Shown: positions 25,429-33,514 of the stretch, one piece after another | How positions within the stretch are numbered: the stretch's first letter is position 1 | How the letters are laid out: every line of letters starts with the position of its first letter | Assembly (NCBI RefSeq): GCF_039831995.1 | Contig: NZ_JBDOIO010000003.1 | Coordinates: 3,720,001-3,784,000 of the forward strand | DNA length: 64,000 nucleotides | Direction of reading: 5' to 3' | Origin: Paenibacillus pabuli | Lineage (GTDB): Bacteria > Bacillota > Bacilli > Paenibacillales > Paenibacillaceae | Made by a program: the position numbers and the translations under genes | Notes under the pieces: model-generated | What the model was told of the DNA's origin: nothing | The model's input: the letters and a program-made list of their open reading frames with translations, nothing else | The model's database searches: none

Positions 25429-26154
25429 ATGAGATTAACTCGTGAGTATGACGTTATTCAAGTTTCATTTCTTCCCCGTCTTTTCCCCGTGAACGTCTAT
25501 CTTGTAGAAGAAGAAGATGGTGTTACCGTCATTGATGCGGGGATGCCCTTTAGTCTGAAGGGTATTCTATCTACCGCCGAGTCCCTCGGTAAACCGATCA
25601 CCCGGATTATTCTGACCCATGCCCATGGTGACCATGTCGGTGCTCTGGATGGCCTCAAGGACGCATTGCCCTCGGCAGAGGTCTCCATTTCCAGCCGGGA
25701 TGCCAAGCTGCTGGCCGGTGATGCTGCCTTACTTCCCGGAGAACCACAGACCCCGGTACGTGGCAGTGTGCCCAAAGGCATCCGCACCCGCCCGGACCGG
25801 CTGCTGGAAGACGGCGATCGCATCGGCTCCCTGATCGCCGTTGCCTCTCCAGGCCATACGCCCGGGCACATGGCCTTCATGGATACGCGCAGCCGCGTGC
25901 TCCTCGCTGGCGACGCGTATCAGCTGCATGGCGGCCTCGCCGTCTCCGGTCGCATGCGCCCGCTCTTTCCGTTCCCCGCGCTGGCGACGTGGAACCGGGA
26001 ACTGGCTCTGGCCAGCGCGAAACGCCTGGCCGAGCTGGAACCGTCCGTGCTGGCCGTTGGCCACGGACGGATGCTGCGCCAGCCCGCAGCCGCCATGCGT
26101 GCGGCGGCTGCTGACGCGGAGCAGCGGCTGCGCCCTGCCGGGGGGCACCTGTGA
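25429..26154 (+). CDS. Metallo-beta-lactamase-fold hydrolase
   Basis: A 241-residue MBL-fold hydrolase. The metal-binding motif THAHGDHVG is at about residues 63-71, further ligand regions are SPGHTPGHMAFMD (about 143-155) and LLAGDAYQ, and the final histidine sits in VGHGR near 220. Glyoxalase II-like, quorum-quenching lactonase and other MBL activities cannot be told apart by eye. TAGGAGG lies 8 bases before the ATG. It overlaps the TetR gene by four bases and shares its operator-controlled promoter. The second half is very GC-rich. Confidence 0.88.
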   Translation: MRLTREYDVIQVSFLPRLFPVNVYLVEEEDGVTVIDAGMPFSLKGILSTAESLGKPITRIILTHAHGDHVGALDGLKDALPSAEVSISSRDAKLLAGDAALLPGEPQTPVRGSVPKGIRTRPDRLLEDGDRIGSLIAVASPGHTPGHMAFMDTRSRVLLAGDAYQLHGGLAVSGRMRPLFPFPALATWNRELALASAKRLAELEPSVLAVGHGRMLRQPAAAMRAAAADAEQRLRPAGGHL

Positions 26155-26723
26155 GCCCGCGGCAGGGGCTGGATCGCGGCACACTGCTGAGTGCCGCGGC
26201 CCAGCTTGCCGACAGCGACGGCTTTCAGGCGCTGACGCTGGCCGCACTGGCCCAGCGGCTGGACGTGCGCTCCCCGTCGCTGTACAACCACATCAGCGGT
26301 CTTCCCGGGCTTCGCCAGGAACTGGCGCTGATGTCTGTACTACAGCTCAGCCAGGCACTTGCCGCGGCTGCCGCTGAGCGCACAGGCGACGAGGCCATCC
26401 AGGCCATCGCCGCAGCCTATATCGGCTTTGTCCGCCAGCATCCAGGGCTGTACGAAGCCTCGTTCCACGCGCCGGATATCCATGAACCGGAGCTTGCCGC
26501 AGCCAGCACAGCTACGCTGGACATTCTGCTGCATGCATTGCAGCCCTACCCGCTCTCCGAAGCCGAAGCACTGCATGCGGTTCGCGGATTGCGAAGCCTG
26601 TGCCATGGCTTCGCATCCATTGAAGCCCAAGGTGGATTCAACATGGATTTCAATTCCAATGAGAGCCTATCCCTGACCGTCCAGGCGTTCCTTAACGGGC
26701 TGCAGCATTTGCATCAGAACTGA
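26151..26723 (+). CDS. TetR-family regulator with WHG-type C-terminal domain
   Basis: A 190-residue repressor. The N-terminal helix-turn-helix (about 20-55) includes LTLAALAQRLDVRSPSLYNH. The C-terminal half has FVRQHPGLYEASF and RGLRSLCHGFASIE, typical of the TetR_C WHG group. The start is GTG, overlapping the hydrolase stop as GTGA, with GGGGGG upstream. Translational coupling and the tandem operator suggest it represses its own operon, with an inducer possibly degraded by the hydrolase. Confidence 0.88.
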   Translation: MSPRQGLDRGTLLSAAAQLADSDGFQALTLAALAQRLDVRSPSLYNHISGLPGLRQELALMSVLQLSQALAAAAAERTGDEAIQAIAAAYIGFVRQHPGLYEASFHAPDIHEPELAAASTATLDILLHALQPYPLSEAEALHAVRGLRSLCHGFASIEAQGGFNMDFNSNESLSLTVQAFLNGLQHLHQN

Positions 26724-26740
26724 CCCACGCCCCAAATAGC

Positions 26741-26771
26741 AAAAAAGGAATGCAGCCCATCGCTGCATTCC
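26741..26771 (-). terminator. Intrinsic terminator of the 26.8-28.0 kb gene
   Basis: A perfect 10-base stem GGAATGCAGC/GCTGCATTCC is followed by six T on the minus strand. Confidence 0.85.
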
Positions 26772-26782
26772 CCTCTCCCTGC

Positions 26783-26808
26783 AGCCGTTTCTCTCGGAAC
26801 GGCTTTTC
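26783..26808 (+). terminator. Intrinsic terminator of the MBL-TetR operon
   Basis: A 7-base stem AGCCGTT/AACGGCT is followed by TTTTCTGGCTTTT. Confidence 0.7.
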
Positions 26809-26818
26809 TGGCTTTTCT

Positions 26819-27952
26819 CTATGGCCATACCTGCTCTTCGGCTTGAACTTCCTCCAGAATCAGTTTCATAACAGGCACGTACACCTTCCAGTAAAACATA
26901 TCCGGTATCTCTTTTTGATTCGGTGTCAGCCACTCCCTGATGACATCCCACCCCTTGATCCTGCGCCAGAAGGAGTAATGCTCCATCTCTCCGAATGAAC
27001 CTGTCATATAATACGCCTGATAATCTCCATCATTACGAAGTATGGCGGGAAAATCACCCGGAATACCGGCACTCACCAACTTCTGCCGCCCTTCGTCAGT
27101 CAGGCTCGTTCTATATCTTGCTAGTATGGAATCCGTCGAATCCGGCACGACCACATCGAACCAGCTGGTATATTGGAACTCCTGTTGAATGCCGCTCCAC
27201 TGTCTGCCTTTCTCTGTAAAGGACAGCTTGATCTCCGCTGTCTGGACATCCTTGCCGCCACGCAGCACGATGACCCGGCCATCTTCATGTACCAGGAGAA
27301 TGCCCTTTCCGTAGTACGGCCAATCCTGCCCCGCAATACGTTCATAATCCATACGTACCTGTTCAGGCACTTGAATTCGGCTCTGCAGATTGGATATATA
27401 TTTTCCCCGCCAGCCGCTGCTCTTCAAGCCCAAAATGGGTTGAAGCTGCTCCCTGACGTTATCCGACGTCCATAAGGATTGTGTATTATACTCTGCAACA
27501 ACTGCGACCCCTCTACTGGCTGCTTCGCGGATTTTAAGGGCATCGTAGACCGTTAATCCTGCGTCCCCCTCGCCTTTCTTCATTTTGAGGCTAACAGCAG
27601 GTACGGCGCTTGTTTTCGATGAAGTCAGATAGATCAGATCTGTTTCGGTTACCTCGTCCGGGAGTGTCTGAGTTATCGGAGCAGCGTTCTCCAATAGATT
27701 AACCTCGTCATTGCTTTCGTTATAAACGTATCGCTCTCCGGTCTTCTGTACAATCTTTTGTTGATTCAGCAGCCATACCAAGCCCTTATATCCTGGATAA
27801 GGTGCATCAGCATTGGTTTTGTCTATAATCATGACGTTCAGCAGCACCGGTGCTTGAGACTGCCACCAGATCCAGGGGACAACCAGACCGACCGATATCA
27901 CTGTCAGACAAGCCAGCAACCATAAGGTTAGCGGCCTGTGGTTTCTTTTCAT
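26819..27952 (-). CDS. Hypothetical membrane-anchored protein
   Basis: A 377-residue protein I do not recognise. An N-terminal signal-anchor helix (about residues 9-30) is followed by a large extracytoplasmic alpha/beta domain beginning VMIIDKTNADAPYPGYKGL. Features include YLTSSKTSAVP, a stretch that may be a strand-turn (GVAVVAEYNTQS) and KGILLVHEDGRVIVLRGGKD near the centre. The C-terminus is rich in aromatic residues. The alternation of hydrophobic strands and helices suggests a Rossmann-like or glutamine-amidotransferase-like fold, but I see no catalytic motif. GGGAGG precedes the ATG. It is monocistronic. Confidence 0.75.
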   Translation of the reverse strand: MKRNHRPLTLWLLACLTVISVGLVVPWIWWQSQAPVLLNVMIIDKTNADAPYPGYKGLVWLLNQQKIVQKTGERYVYNESNDEVNLLENAAPITQTLPDEVTETDLIYLTSSKTSAVPAVSLKMKKGEGDAGLTVYDALKIREAASRGVAVVAEYNTQSLWTSDNVREQLQPILGLKSSGWRGKYISNLQSRIQVPEQVRMDYERIAGQDWPYYGKGILLVHEDGRVIVLRGGKDVQTAEIKLSFTEKGRQWSGIQQEFQYTSWFDVVVPDSTDSILARYRTSLTDEGRQKLVSAGIPGDFPAILRNDGDYQAYYMTGSFGEMEHYSFWRRIKGWDVIREWLTPNQKEIPDMFYWKVYVPVMKLILEEVQAEEQVWP

Positions 27953-28249
27953 GCTGTGTCTTCCTCCCAGGGTGTCTCGCTCTATTCTTGCATTTGTATA
28001 GTGGTTGATTACCTAACTTGCCCTTGCTCGCATAAATGTACCTACATTGGACAAAATAGTACAAATTTTAAATACCAAACTGTGTTAATCTCGTTATAAC
28101 GTATTCGGGCAAACAATGCACTAAGCATTCTATCGGCTTTCTAGGTTTGTGATATAATAGAGACTATATATAGAAACAATAAATTCTATGATTTGTTTGA
28201 TGATCCGGATGGCCGGAACATATATTATTCCAGAAAGAGGGATACTTTC

Positions 28250-28735
28250 GTGGCTCAAATCAGTCCGTCTTACCTTCAGATCGGTGCAACTCTCGGTATG
28301 CTTATCATGGCATTGCTTGCCATATTCATTCGGTTGAAAGCCAGCCACAGGCCGGTGACCATACGCAAAATTCTGATTCCCCCGCTGGGCATGAGTACCG
28401 GATTTTTAATGTTTGTTGTCCCAGAGACGCATATTCCGCTATGGTGGGCAGTCATTGCATTTTTGGTTGGCTGGTTCATTTTCTCCTATCCTCTCATTCG
28501 CAGCACCCGGTTTGAAAAGGTAAACGAAGAGATATTTGCGACCCGCTCCCGCAGCTTTGCCTTCATCCTGCTCGGTTTGCTGGCCGTACGCTTGATCCTG
28601 CATGAAGTCATTCAGCAGTATGTTACCATTCCGCAGACAGGCGGATTGTTCTTCCTTCTGGCCTTCGGCATGATTGTGCGCTGGCGAGTATATATGTACA
28701 AACACTATAAAGAAGTTGTCGCTTCAGCGGCTTGA
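28250..28735 (+). CDS. ccdC: CcdC/DUF1453 family membrane protein
   Basis: A 161-residue protein with about five transmembrane helices. KILIPPLGMSTGFLMFV near residues 40-56 is characteristic of the CcdC (YneJ) family, originally named from the cytochrome c biogenesis ccdA region of Bacillus although its own role is unclear. The start is GTG, 9 bases after AGAGG; the in-frame ATG upstream (28193) has no ribosome site. It is transcribed alone and no other cytochrome biogenesis gene is nearby. Confidence 0.85.
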   Translation: MAQISPSYLQIGATLGMLIMALLAIFIRLKASHRPVTIRKILIPPLGMSTGFLMFVVPETHIPLWWAVIAFLVGWFIFSYPLIRSTRFEKVNEEIFATRSRSFAFILLGLLAVRLILHEVIQQYVTIPQTGGLFFLLAFGMIVRWRVYMYKHYKEVVASAA

Positions 28736-28757
28736 TCCCAATCATTGACGAAGCCAA

Positions 28758-28804
28758 AAAAAAGACACGTTCTCGGCATGTAGGAATGCGGAACGTGTCT
28801 TTTT
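28758..28804. terminator. Bidirectional intrinsic terminator
   Basis: A perfect 13-base stem AAAAGACACGTTC/GAACGTGTCTTTT, with A and T runs on both sides, lies between the convergent ccdC and oxidoreductase genes. Confidence 0.9.
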
Positions 28805-28851
28805 GTTATGATATGGCCTTGCTTCTATTCCATATATGGTAATGCACGATT

Positions 28852-29871
28852 TTACTCGGGATCTGCAACTTTCACCAGCTGTTTACCCAGGTTATCTCCC
28901 GAGAACAGACCCATAAAGGCTTCTGGCGTCTGATCAAACCCTTCCACAATGTTCTCCTCATATTGAAGGAGGCCTTCCTTCATCCATTTTGCCAGCTTCG
29001 CGCGTCCTTCCTTGAAGGATTTGGTATAGTCCCCGAGTAGAAAACCTTTCATCAGCGCGGTATTGGTCAAAAGCAATGTCTGTGGTCTCATGCCAATGTC
29101 CGGCTTCTCCAAATTGTAGGACGAAATCTGCCCACACAGCGGAATACGTGCATTTCGGTTGATATGTCTTAGCACGGCATCCGAGATGTCACCGCCAACG
29201 TTATCGAAATAGACGTCCACGCCGTCTGGACATACCCGTTCAATCGCTGCAGACATGTCATTCTCCCGCTTGTAGTTGAGGACAACATCGAACCCGAGCT
29301 TTTCTTTCAGGTATGCACATTTTTCGTCAGAACCTGCAATTCCGATCACTCTTGCACCGACAATCTTGCCGATCTGACCGGCAATCATGCCGACGGCACC
29401 CGCTGCGCCGGATACCACAACCGTTTCGCCATCCTTCGGTTTGCCGATATCCTCCATGCCAAAATAAGCCGTTAGGCCCGTCAGGCCAAGGGCACCAAGA
29501 TACGCTGTAAGGGGTGCTTCCTCCGTATCAATCAGGGAGAGATCTCCCGTGTTGACAGCCGCATACCGCTGCCAGCCCCACATACCTGAGACGAAGTCAC
29601 CTTTGCGCAAATTGGGCTCTGATGAGTCCACCACTTGTCCGATTGCCCCGCCTTTGATCACTTCATTCAGCGCGTACGGAGGTGCGTAAGACTTCGTATC
29701 TTTCATACGTCCCCGCATGTAGGGGTCAACCGACAAATATAATGTACGCACCAGAACCTGTCCTGCTTCCGGTTCAGGGAGCGGCGTATGGATGAATTTG
29801 AAATTATCCCTGGATGGTGCACCTTCCGGACGGGATGCAAGTACGATCTGTTCATTTTCAGACAACTTCAT
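28852..29871 (-). CDS. NADP-dependent medium-chain oxidoreductase (YfmJ/CurA-like)
   Basis: A 339-residue zinc-free MDR enzyme of the leukotriene B4 12-hydroxydehydrogenase group, which reduces the alkene double bond of unsaturated aldehydes and ketones with NADPH. The N-terminus includes LASRPEGAPSRDNF and VDPYMRGRM (about 47-55). The nucleotide site VSGAAGAVGMIAGQIGKI lies near residues 150-167. GGAGG is only 2 bases from the ATG but 8 bases from an in-frame TTG at codon 3, so translation might start at TTG 29865. Confidence 0.92.
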   Translation of the reverse strand: MKLSENEQIVLASRPEGAPSRDNFKFIHTPLPEPEAGQVLVRTLYLSVDPYMRGRMKDTKSYAPPYALNEVIKGGAIGQVVDSSEPNLRKGDFVSGMWGWQRYAAVNTGDLSLIDTEEAPLTAYLGALGLTGLTAYFGMEDIGKPKDGETVVVSGAAGAVGMIAGQIGKIVGARVIGIAGSDEKCAYLKEKLGFDVVLNYKRENDMSAAIERVCPDGVDVYFDNVGGDISDAVLRHINRNARIPLCGQISSYNLEKPDIGMRPQTLLLTNTALMKGFLLGDYTKSFKEGRAKLAKWMKEGLLQYEENIVEGFDQTPEAFMGLFSGDNLGKQLVKVADPE

Positions 29872-30062
29872 GACCTCCTTGTTGCCAGTGGCCTGCGTAT
29901 AACCCTTTCATCATATATGTTATACCACCAGCACAATATGTTATCTCTTCGAGCACTTGTCACATAGCTGATCCATAAGCAACCGTTAGGAATACAGAAT
30001 TCCCACGCAGCTTTCCGTATCCCATATGTTAAATGCTGACTCTTAATAGTTTAAACCGAAAC

Positions 30063-30088
30063 AGGCGGATCACAAACGTGGACCGCCT
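30063..30088 (-). terminator. Probable terminator of map
   Basis: AGGCGG pairs with CCGCCT around a partly paired interior; the T run on the minus strand is weak (TGTTTC). Confidence 0.4.
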
Positions 30089-30128
30089 TGAAAACATCAA
30101 ATATCATGTTATTGCCACAACCGTTTCA

Positions 30129-30878
30129 CTACTCCTGTGCCGTCAAAATCACAGGACCATCTGCCGTGATGGCAATGGTATGTTCGTATTGAGCAGACAG
30201 GCTTCCGTCCTGCGTACGGGCTGTCCAGCCATCGGCATCCAGCTTGCTGCGGTACGTTCCGATGTTCAGCATGGGCTCAATGGTGATGACCATACCTTCC
30301 TTGAGGCGGGGACCACGATGCGGTGGACCGTAGTGGGGCACCTGTGGTTCTTCATGCATTTTTTCGCCGATTCCATGACCGATAAACTCACGTACGACAG
30401 ACAAGCCCTCCCCTTCAGCATACGTCTGAATGGCATGGGAAATATCACCGATCCGGTTGCCAACTACTGCAAGCTCAATGCCTTTGTAGAGGGATGTTTT
30501 GGTGACATCCAGCAGATGCTGGGCTTCCGGTGTCACTTGACCCACTGCATAAGACCATGCGGAATCGGCCAGCCAGCCATTCAAATTCACGACCATGTCA
30601 ATCGTAACGATATCGCCGTCTTTCAGTACGTATTTTCCCGGAAAGCCATGACAAATCACGTCATTTACAGACGCACATGTCGCATATTGGTACCCGTTGT
30701 ACCCTTTTTGCTCCGGTGTTGCGCCATTTTTCTTCATAAAAGCTTCTGCGAACTGGTCAATCTCCTGGGTTGTGATCCCTGGACGGATCATTTTCGCGAT
30801 TTCTTTATGGCAAGCGGAGAGAATTTCGCCCGCCTTTTTCATATTCTGTATCTGCTCTTTAGTTTTTAACGTAATCAT
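30129..30878 (-). CDS. map: Methionine aminopeptidase, type I
   Basis: A 249-residue cytosolic metalloprotease that removes the initiator methionine. The pita-bread-fold metal ligands are visible: Asp residues in TIDMVVNLNGWLADSAW (about 93-109), His in EFIGHGIG (near 168), Glu in VITIEPML (near 202) and Glu in YEHTIAI (near 233). It has no SH3-binding N-terminal zinc extension. In Bacillus the principal map lies in a ribosomal protein operon; this one is isolated and may be a second copy. Confidence 0.95.
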   Translation of the reverse strand: MITLKTKEQIQNMKKAGEILSACHKEIAKMIRPGITTQEIDQFAEAFMKKNGATPEQKGYNGYQYATCASVNDVICHGFPGKYVLKDGDIVTIDMVVNLNGWLADSAWSYAVGQVTPEAQHLLDVTKTSLYKGIELAVVGNRIGDISHAIQTYAEGEGLSVVREFIGHGIGEKMHEEPQVPHYGPPHRGPRLKEGMVITIEPMLNIGTYRSKLDADGWTARTQDGSLSAQYEHTIAITADGPVILTAQE

Positions 30879-31092
30879 TCCAACTTCTCCTGTCCGTTAT
30901 GATCTTATCCTGTCTTCTATTGTAACGCGAAACGCACAAAATAAAAAATTTGTATACTTGGTAAACCGCCAACATCCTATTATACGCCAACCTCGTGTGC
31001 AATGAATACCACTTTCCATAAAAAACACGAAACCCTCCCCACTAAGGCTGCGTATATGCTTAAAACGGTTGAAGAAGAAAGGATGATTATCC

Positions 31093-31302
31093 ATGTTCAA
31101 AAAAATTATTGGTAAACTCATTGATTCCAAATCTTCATCTCACCGAAGGCGCTATAGCTCCTCGGACAGACGTTCCTATAAACGCCACAGCAGCTCCTCA
31201 GGCAAACGAAGCTACAAACGTTATTCTTCCTCGGATATGAAACACAGGGATAACCGCCATGGCTCCGGATATTACAAAAGCAGAAAATACAGCTCCAGTT
31301 AA
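31093..31302 (+). CDS. Small Ser/Arg/Lys/Tyr-rich protein (CotG-like composition)
   Basis: A 69-residue protein starting with an amphipathic basic helix, MFKKIIGKLIDSK, followed by low-complexity repeats built on RRSYKRHSSSS and KRSYKRYSSSD. The composition and SYK/SSS periodicity resemble the spore-coat protein CotG, whose repeats are phosphorylated by a kinase. AAAGGA lies about 10 bases before the ATG. It converges on a protein kinase gene 98 bases away. Homology to CotG is only compositional and could be coincidence, but the ribosome site and intact frame argue that it is a gene. Confidence 0.65.
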   Translation: MFKKIIGKLIDSKSSSHRRRYSSSDRRSYKRHSSSSGKRSYKRYSSSDMKHRDNRHGSGYYKSRKYSSS

Positions 31303-31324
31303 TATGGTGCTGCAATGATGATAT

Positions 31325-31382
31325 ATGCCAATAGGGGATGTTCAGCCAGCCGTATCTCACGGCAGCAGAACATCCCCTATTG
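31325..31382. terminator. Very long hairpin between the small basic protein and the kinase gene
   Basis: A perfect 17-base stem (31325-31341 with 31366-31382) encloses a second hairpin GCCGT/ACGGC. Neither side has a T run, so it is not a standard terminator. It may protect or end both convergent transcripts. Confidence 0.5.
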
Positions 31383-31399
31383 GCGTGTGCGGTTCGCTT

Positions 31400-32218
31400 T
31401 TAATAGGAATTCAGCAAGCGTTCCATCTCGGCCTGTAATTCAGGCGCTCCATTGGTGTATCCCGGGCGAAGCCCAAGCAGTCTCTCCAGCATGTGGTACA
31501 GACCAGGCGTAAGCTTCAGCTCCTCCTGCCAGCTTGCAGGTGCCTTACCCTTCTCTGGCTCATATGCCGAGTACAGCATAAACAGAAGAAAGTGGCCCAG
31601 ATCCTGCAAATCCTGATCAGGTGAAGCCGGCTCATCCTCCGGCTTCGGCAGTTCGCGCATCCTTCGCTTCAGCTCAGGCAACAACGGCTCCCCCATACGC
31701 CGCGCCAGACCAAAGTCAATCAAGTTCACGCGCCCATCACGCAAAATAACGTTGGGTATACGCACATCCCCATGAATATATCCCCGCTCATGAACATGGA
31801 CCACAGGCTCCAGCAGTTGGAGAGCCAGTGCCAAACATTCCTGCTCTGTATATTTACGGCCCTGCTCAAATATACACTGTTCCAGCGTCTCCCCCCGGAT
31901 ATACTCTGTGGAAATGTAGCTTCTCCCCTTATATATGAATGCATGCAGCAGCTTCGGAATTGCCGGGTGACTCATCCGGTTCATCACGTCCGCTTCCCGT
32001 TCCAGCAACCGGGCAGAAAGTCTGCCTTTGCTTGGCTTGGATTCCTTTAACGCAACTTCGTTGCCGTCCTGTTCGTCCATACACAAATAGGTGAGTCCGT
32101 AACTCCCCATACCAAGCAGCTCCTGAATTCTGTAACGTCCCGAGATCATAGAGCCCTCCCGCCGGGGACGGTCTGTCCACAGACCCACGAATCTTTGCCA
32201 ACTTCGTTGCAGCTCCAC
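31400..32218 (-). CDS. Serine/threonine protein kinase-like protein
   Basis: A 272-residue eukaryotic-type kinase domain without a transmembrane segment. It shows the glycine loop LLGMGSYG (about 34-41), the ATP lysine in VALKE (near 56), a catalytic loop HGDVRIPNVI (near 147), and DFGLARR (near 165). The catalytic loop has HGD instead of HRD and Arg instead of the usual Lys, as in small-molecule-kinase-like or atypical kinases. The GTG start is chosen because GGGAGG lies 4 bases before it and the N-terminal ELQRSWQRF region fits homologues as I remember them. It faces a Ser-rich small protein that could be its substrate. Confidence 0.82.
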   Translation of the reverse strand: MELQRSWQRFVGLWTDRPRREGSMISGRYRIQELLGMGSYGLTYLCMDEQDGNEVALKESKPSKGRLSARLLEREADVMNRMSHPAIPKLLHAFIYKGRSYISTEYIRGETLEQCIFEQGRKYTEQECLALALQLLEPVVHVHERGYIHGDVRIPNVILRDGRVNLIDFGLARRMGEPLLPELKRRMRELPKPEDEPASPDQDLQDLGHFLLFMLYSAYEPEKGKAPASWQEELKLTPGLYHMLERLLGLRPGYTNGAPELQAEMERLLNSY

Positions 32219-32364
32219 ATGTCCTCCCACACCGGCGCCTTCTGAACTCCACGTGACCCTCCACAGGCACATTCGAACAGTTGTAACAGCCAGTTTTCTT
32301 GTTGTGATATGGAGCCTATTATATCAGGCTGCCTGCACGAAATCACGGGCACCCCATCTGTCTG

Positions 32365-33018
32365 TCAGGCTTCCTTGTGTTTCTTGGGCAGCAAGCCAAA
32401 GAGCATACGCAGCGAAGTTCCTTTGGGTTTGCGTTTTCGACCCTGGAAGCTGCGCAGATTGGTGACCAGTTCACGATCTCGCTCTTCTTCCAGCTTCTCA
32501 TTCATCCACAGACGCTGCTTCTCGATCTGCTCCTGAAGGGCCATATGCGTATCGGCAAGTTGCTGTAACGTTAACTCCAGTTCATCTACGCGCTGCTGGA
32601 GCATTTGCACACGATCATCCTGTGGTTCGATCACCCCGAAAGTCACTTCATTCACAAGTTGACCCAGACCTTCATAGGTTCTGAGATTTCCAGTTGGCTC
32701 CTCGCCTTCAGGGAATACCGCAGGCACCACGGCTGCTGCACATTCCTTCTCGGAAATCGGTTCTACCATGCTTTCTGACATGCCCGGAGAGAGAACCGTC
32801 ACCACGGCATCCGCAAGCGGCAGGTTATGTTCCCTTAATTCCGTCATTAACCGTTCAATGCATTCAATATCGTCCGATCTGAACAATCTGGACTTGTTGG
32901 CGGATCGCTCGAATCGATACCCCTGTTCCTCAAGTGCTGCCGCATATTTACGAAGAGTACTGGCTCCTATACCCAGGCTCTTGGCCGTTTCCGTCGTTGC
33001 TCCTACTTCTTCAATCAT
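32365..33018 (-). CDS. MerR-like helix-turn-helix protein with coiled coil and basic tail
   Basis: A 217-residue protein. The N-terminal MerR/RacA-type helix-turn-helix (about 1-65) includes TAKSLGIGASTLRKYAAALE and a wing ending FRSDDIECIERL. The middle is acidic and Pro-rich. A coiled coil runs from about 135 to 188 with heptads such as VDELELTLQQLADTHMALQ. The C-terminus is strongly basic (GRKRKPKG) with a hydrophobic stretch. This layout is like RacA or plasmid and chromosome-binding proteins. GGGAGGG sets the start at 33018. The partner and role are unknown. Confidence 0.75.
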   Translation of the reverse strand: MIEEVGATTETAKSLGIGASTLRKYAAALEEQGYRFERSANKSRLFRSDDIECIERLMTELREHNLPLADAVVTVLSPGMSESMVEPISEKECAAAVVPAVFPEGEEPTGNLRTYEGLGQLVNEVTFGVIEPQDDRVQMLQQRVDELELTLQQLADTHMALQEQIEKQRLWMNEKLEEERDRELVTNLRSFQGRKRKPKGTSLRMLFGLLPKKHKEA

Positions 33019-33514
33019 TATTATTCCCTCCCGGAATGAAGTCTCTTGCATTCAAAATAGTGGCTTCAGCGTTCCCTTCTGGAACTGTCATCGGATCGGG
33101 TCAACCTGTCTCATGGTCAAATGGCTTTTGTTTAGCTTGCCATAGGTATTCGTCAGCTCCTGGCTCGATCCCTTTGGCGTTTTTGTTCTGTTTCTGCGGA
33201 TTCATAAGAACTTTTGTCACGTCTGTTATTCGTAAAAATCTCTCTTATTCCGACAAGGAGGAGGAATGCTGTCAGGTCGAATCATGCTGATGCAGACGCC
33301 GTCGGTTTATGATATTTACGTCCCACATGTCAATTTTGTTAACTCCATTACTCCAATACGCTCCCGCGATAGAGGATATCATTGCTGCATTGCTTTTCCA
33401 TGTGTTATCTTATGTAACGTAGAAATGGATTTCGGCATAAATTAAAGGACTATACTTAACATATGGCTTGAATTCAGGACAATTACATGATGAGGATATG
33501 GGGGTTGAACGGCA
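33019..33514. other. Intergenic region between the MerR-like gene and ldh
   Basis: About 500 bases. It must hold the promoter of the minus-strand MerR-like gene and that of ldh. For ldh, TATACT at 33451-33456 is a fair minus-10 without a good minus-35. I looked for a Rex box (TTGTGAA/TTCACAA) and did not find one. The only coding candidate is the small frame at 33266-33445. Confidence 0.4.
33266..33445 (+). CDS. Candidate small open reading frame (59 codons)
   Basis: A 59-residue frame starting with ATG directly after the strong site AAGGAGGAGG (33255-33264) and ending with TAA 70 bases before ldh. The predicted product has three cysteines in its second half (two adjacent) and no recognised domain. 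The ribosome site is near-perfect, but it is closer to the ATG than usual, and composition does not look clearly coding. It could be a leader peptide for ldh or chance. Confidence 0.25.
   Translation: MLSGRIMLMQTPSVYDIYVPHVNFVNSITPIRSRDRGYHCCIAFPCVILCNVEMDFGIN

Noticed and set aside
25841-26377. Arg/Ala/Pro-rich open frames overlapping the MBL and TetR genes
   Set aside because: GC-driven shadow frames with implausible composition; the real genes explain the region.
33019-33514. Rex operator before ldh
   Set aside because: No TTGTGAA/TTCACAA-type palindrome was seen; only AT-rich sequence is present.
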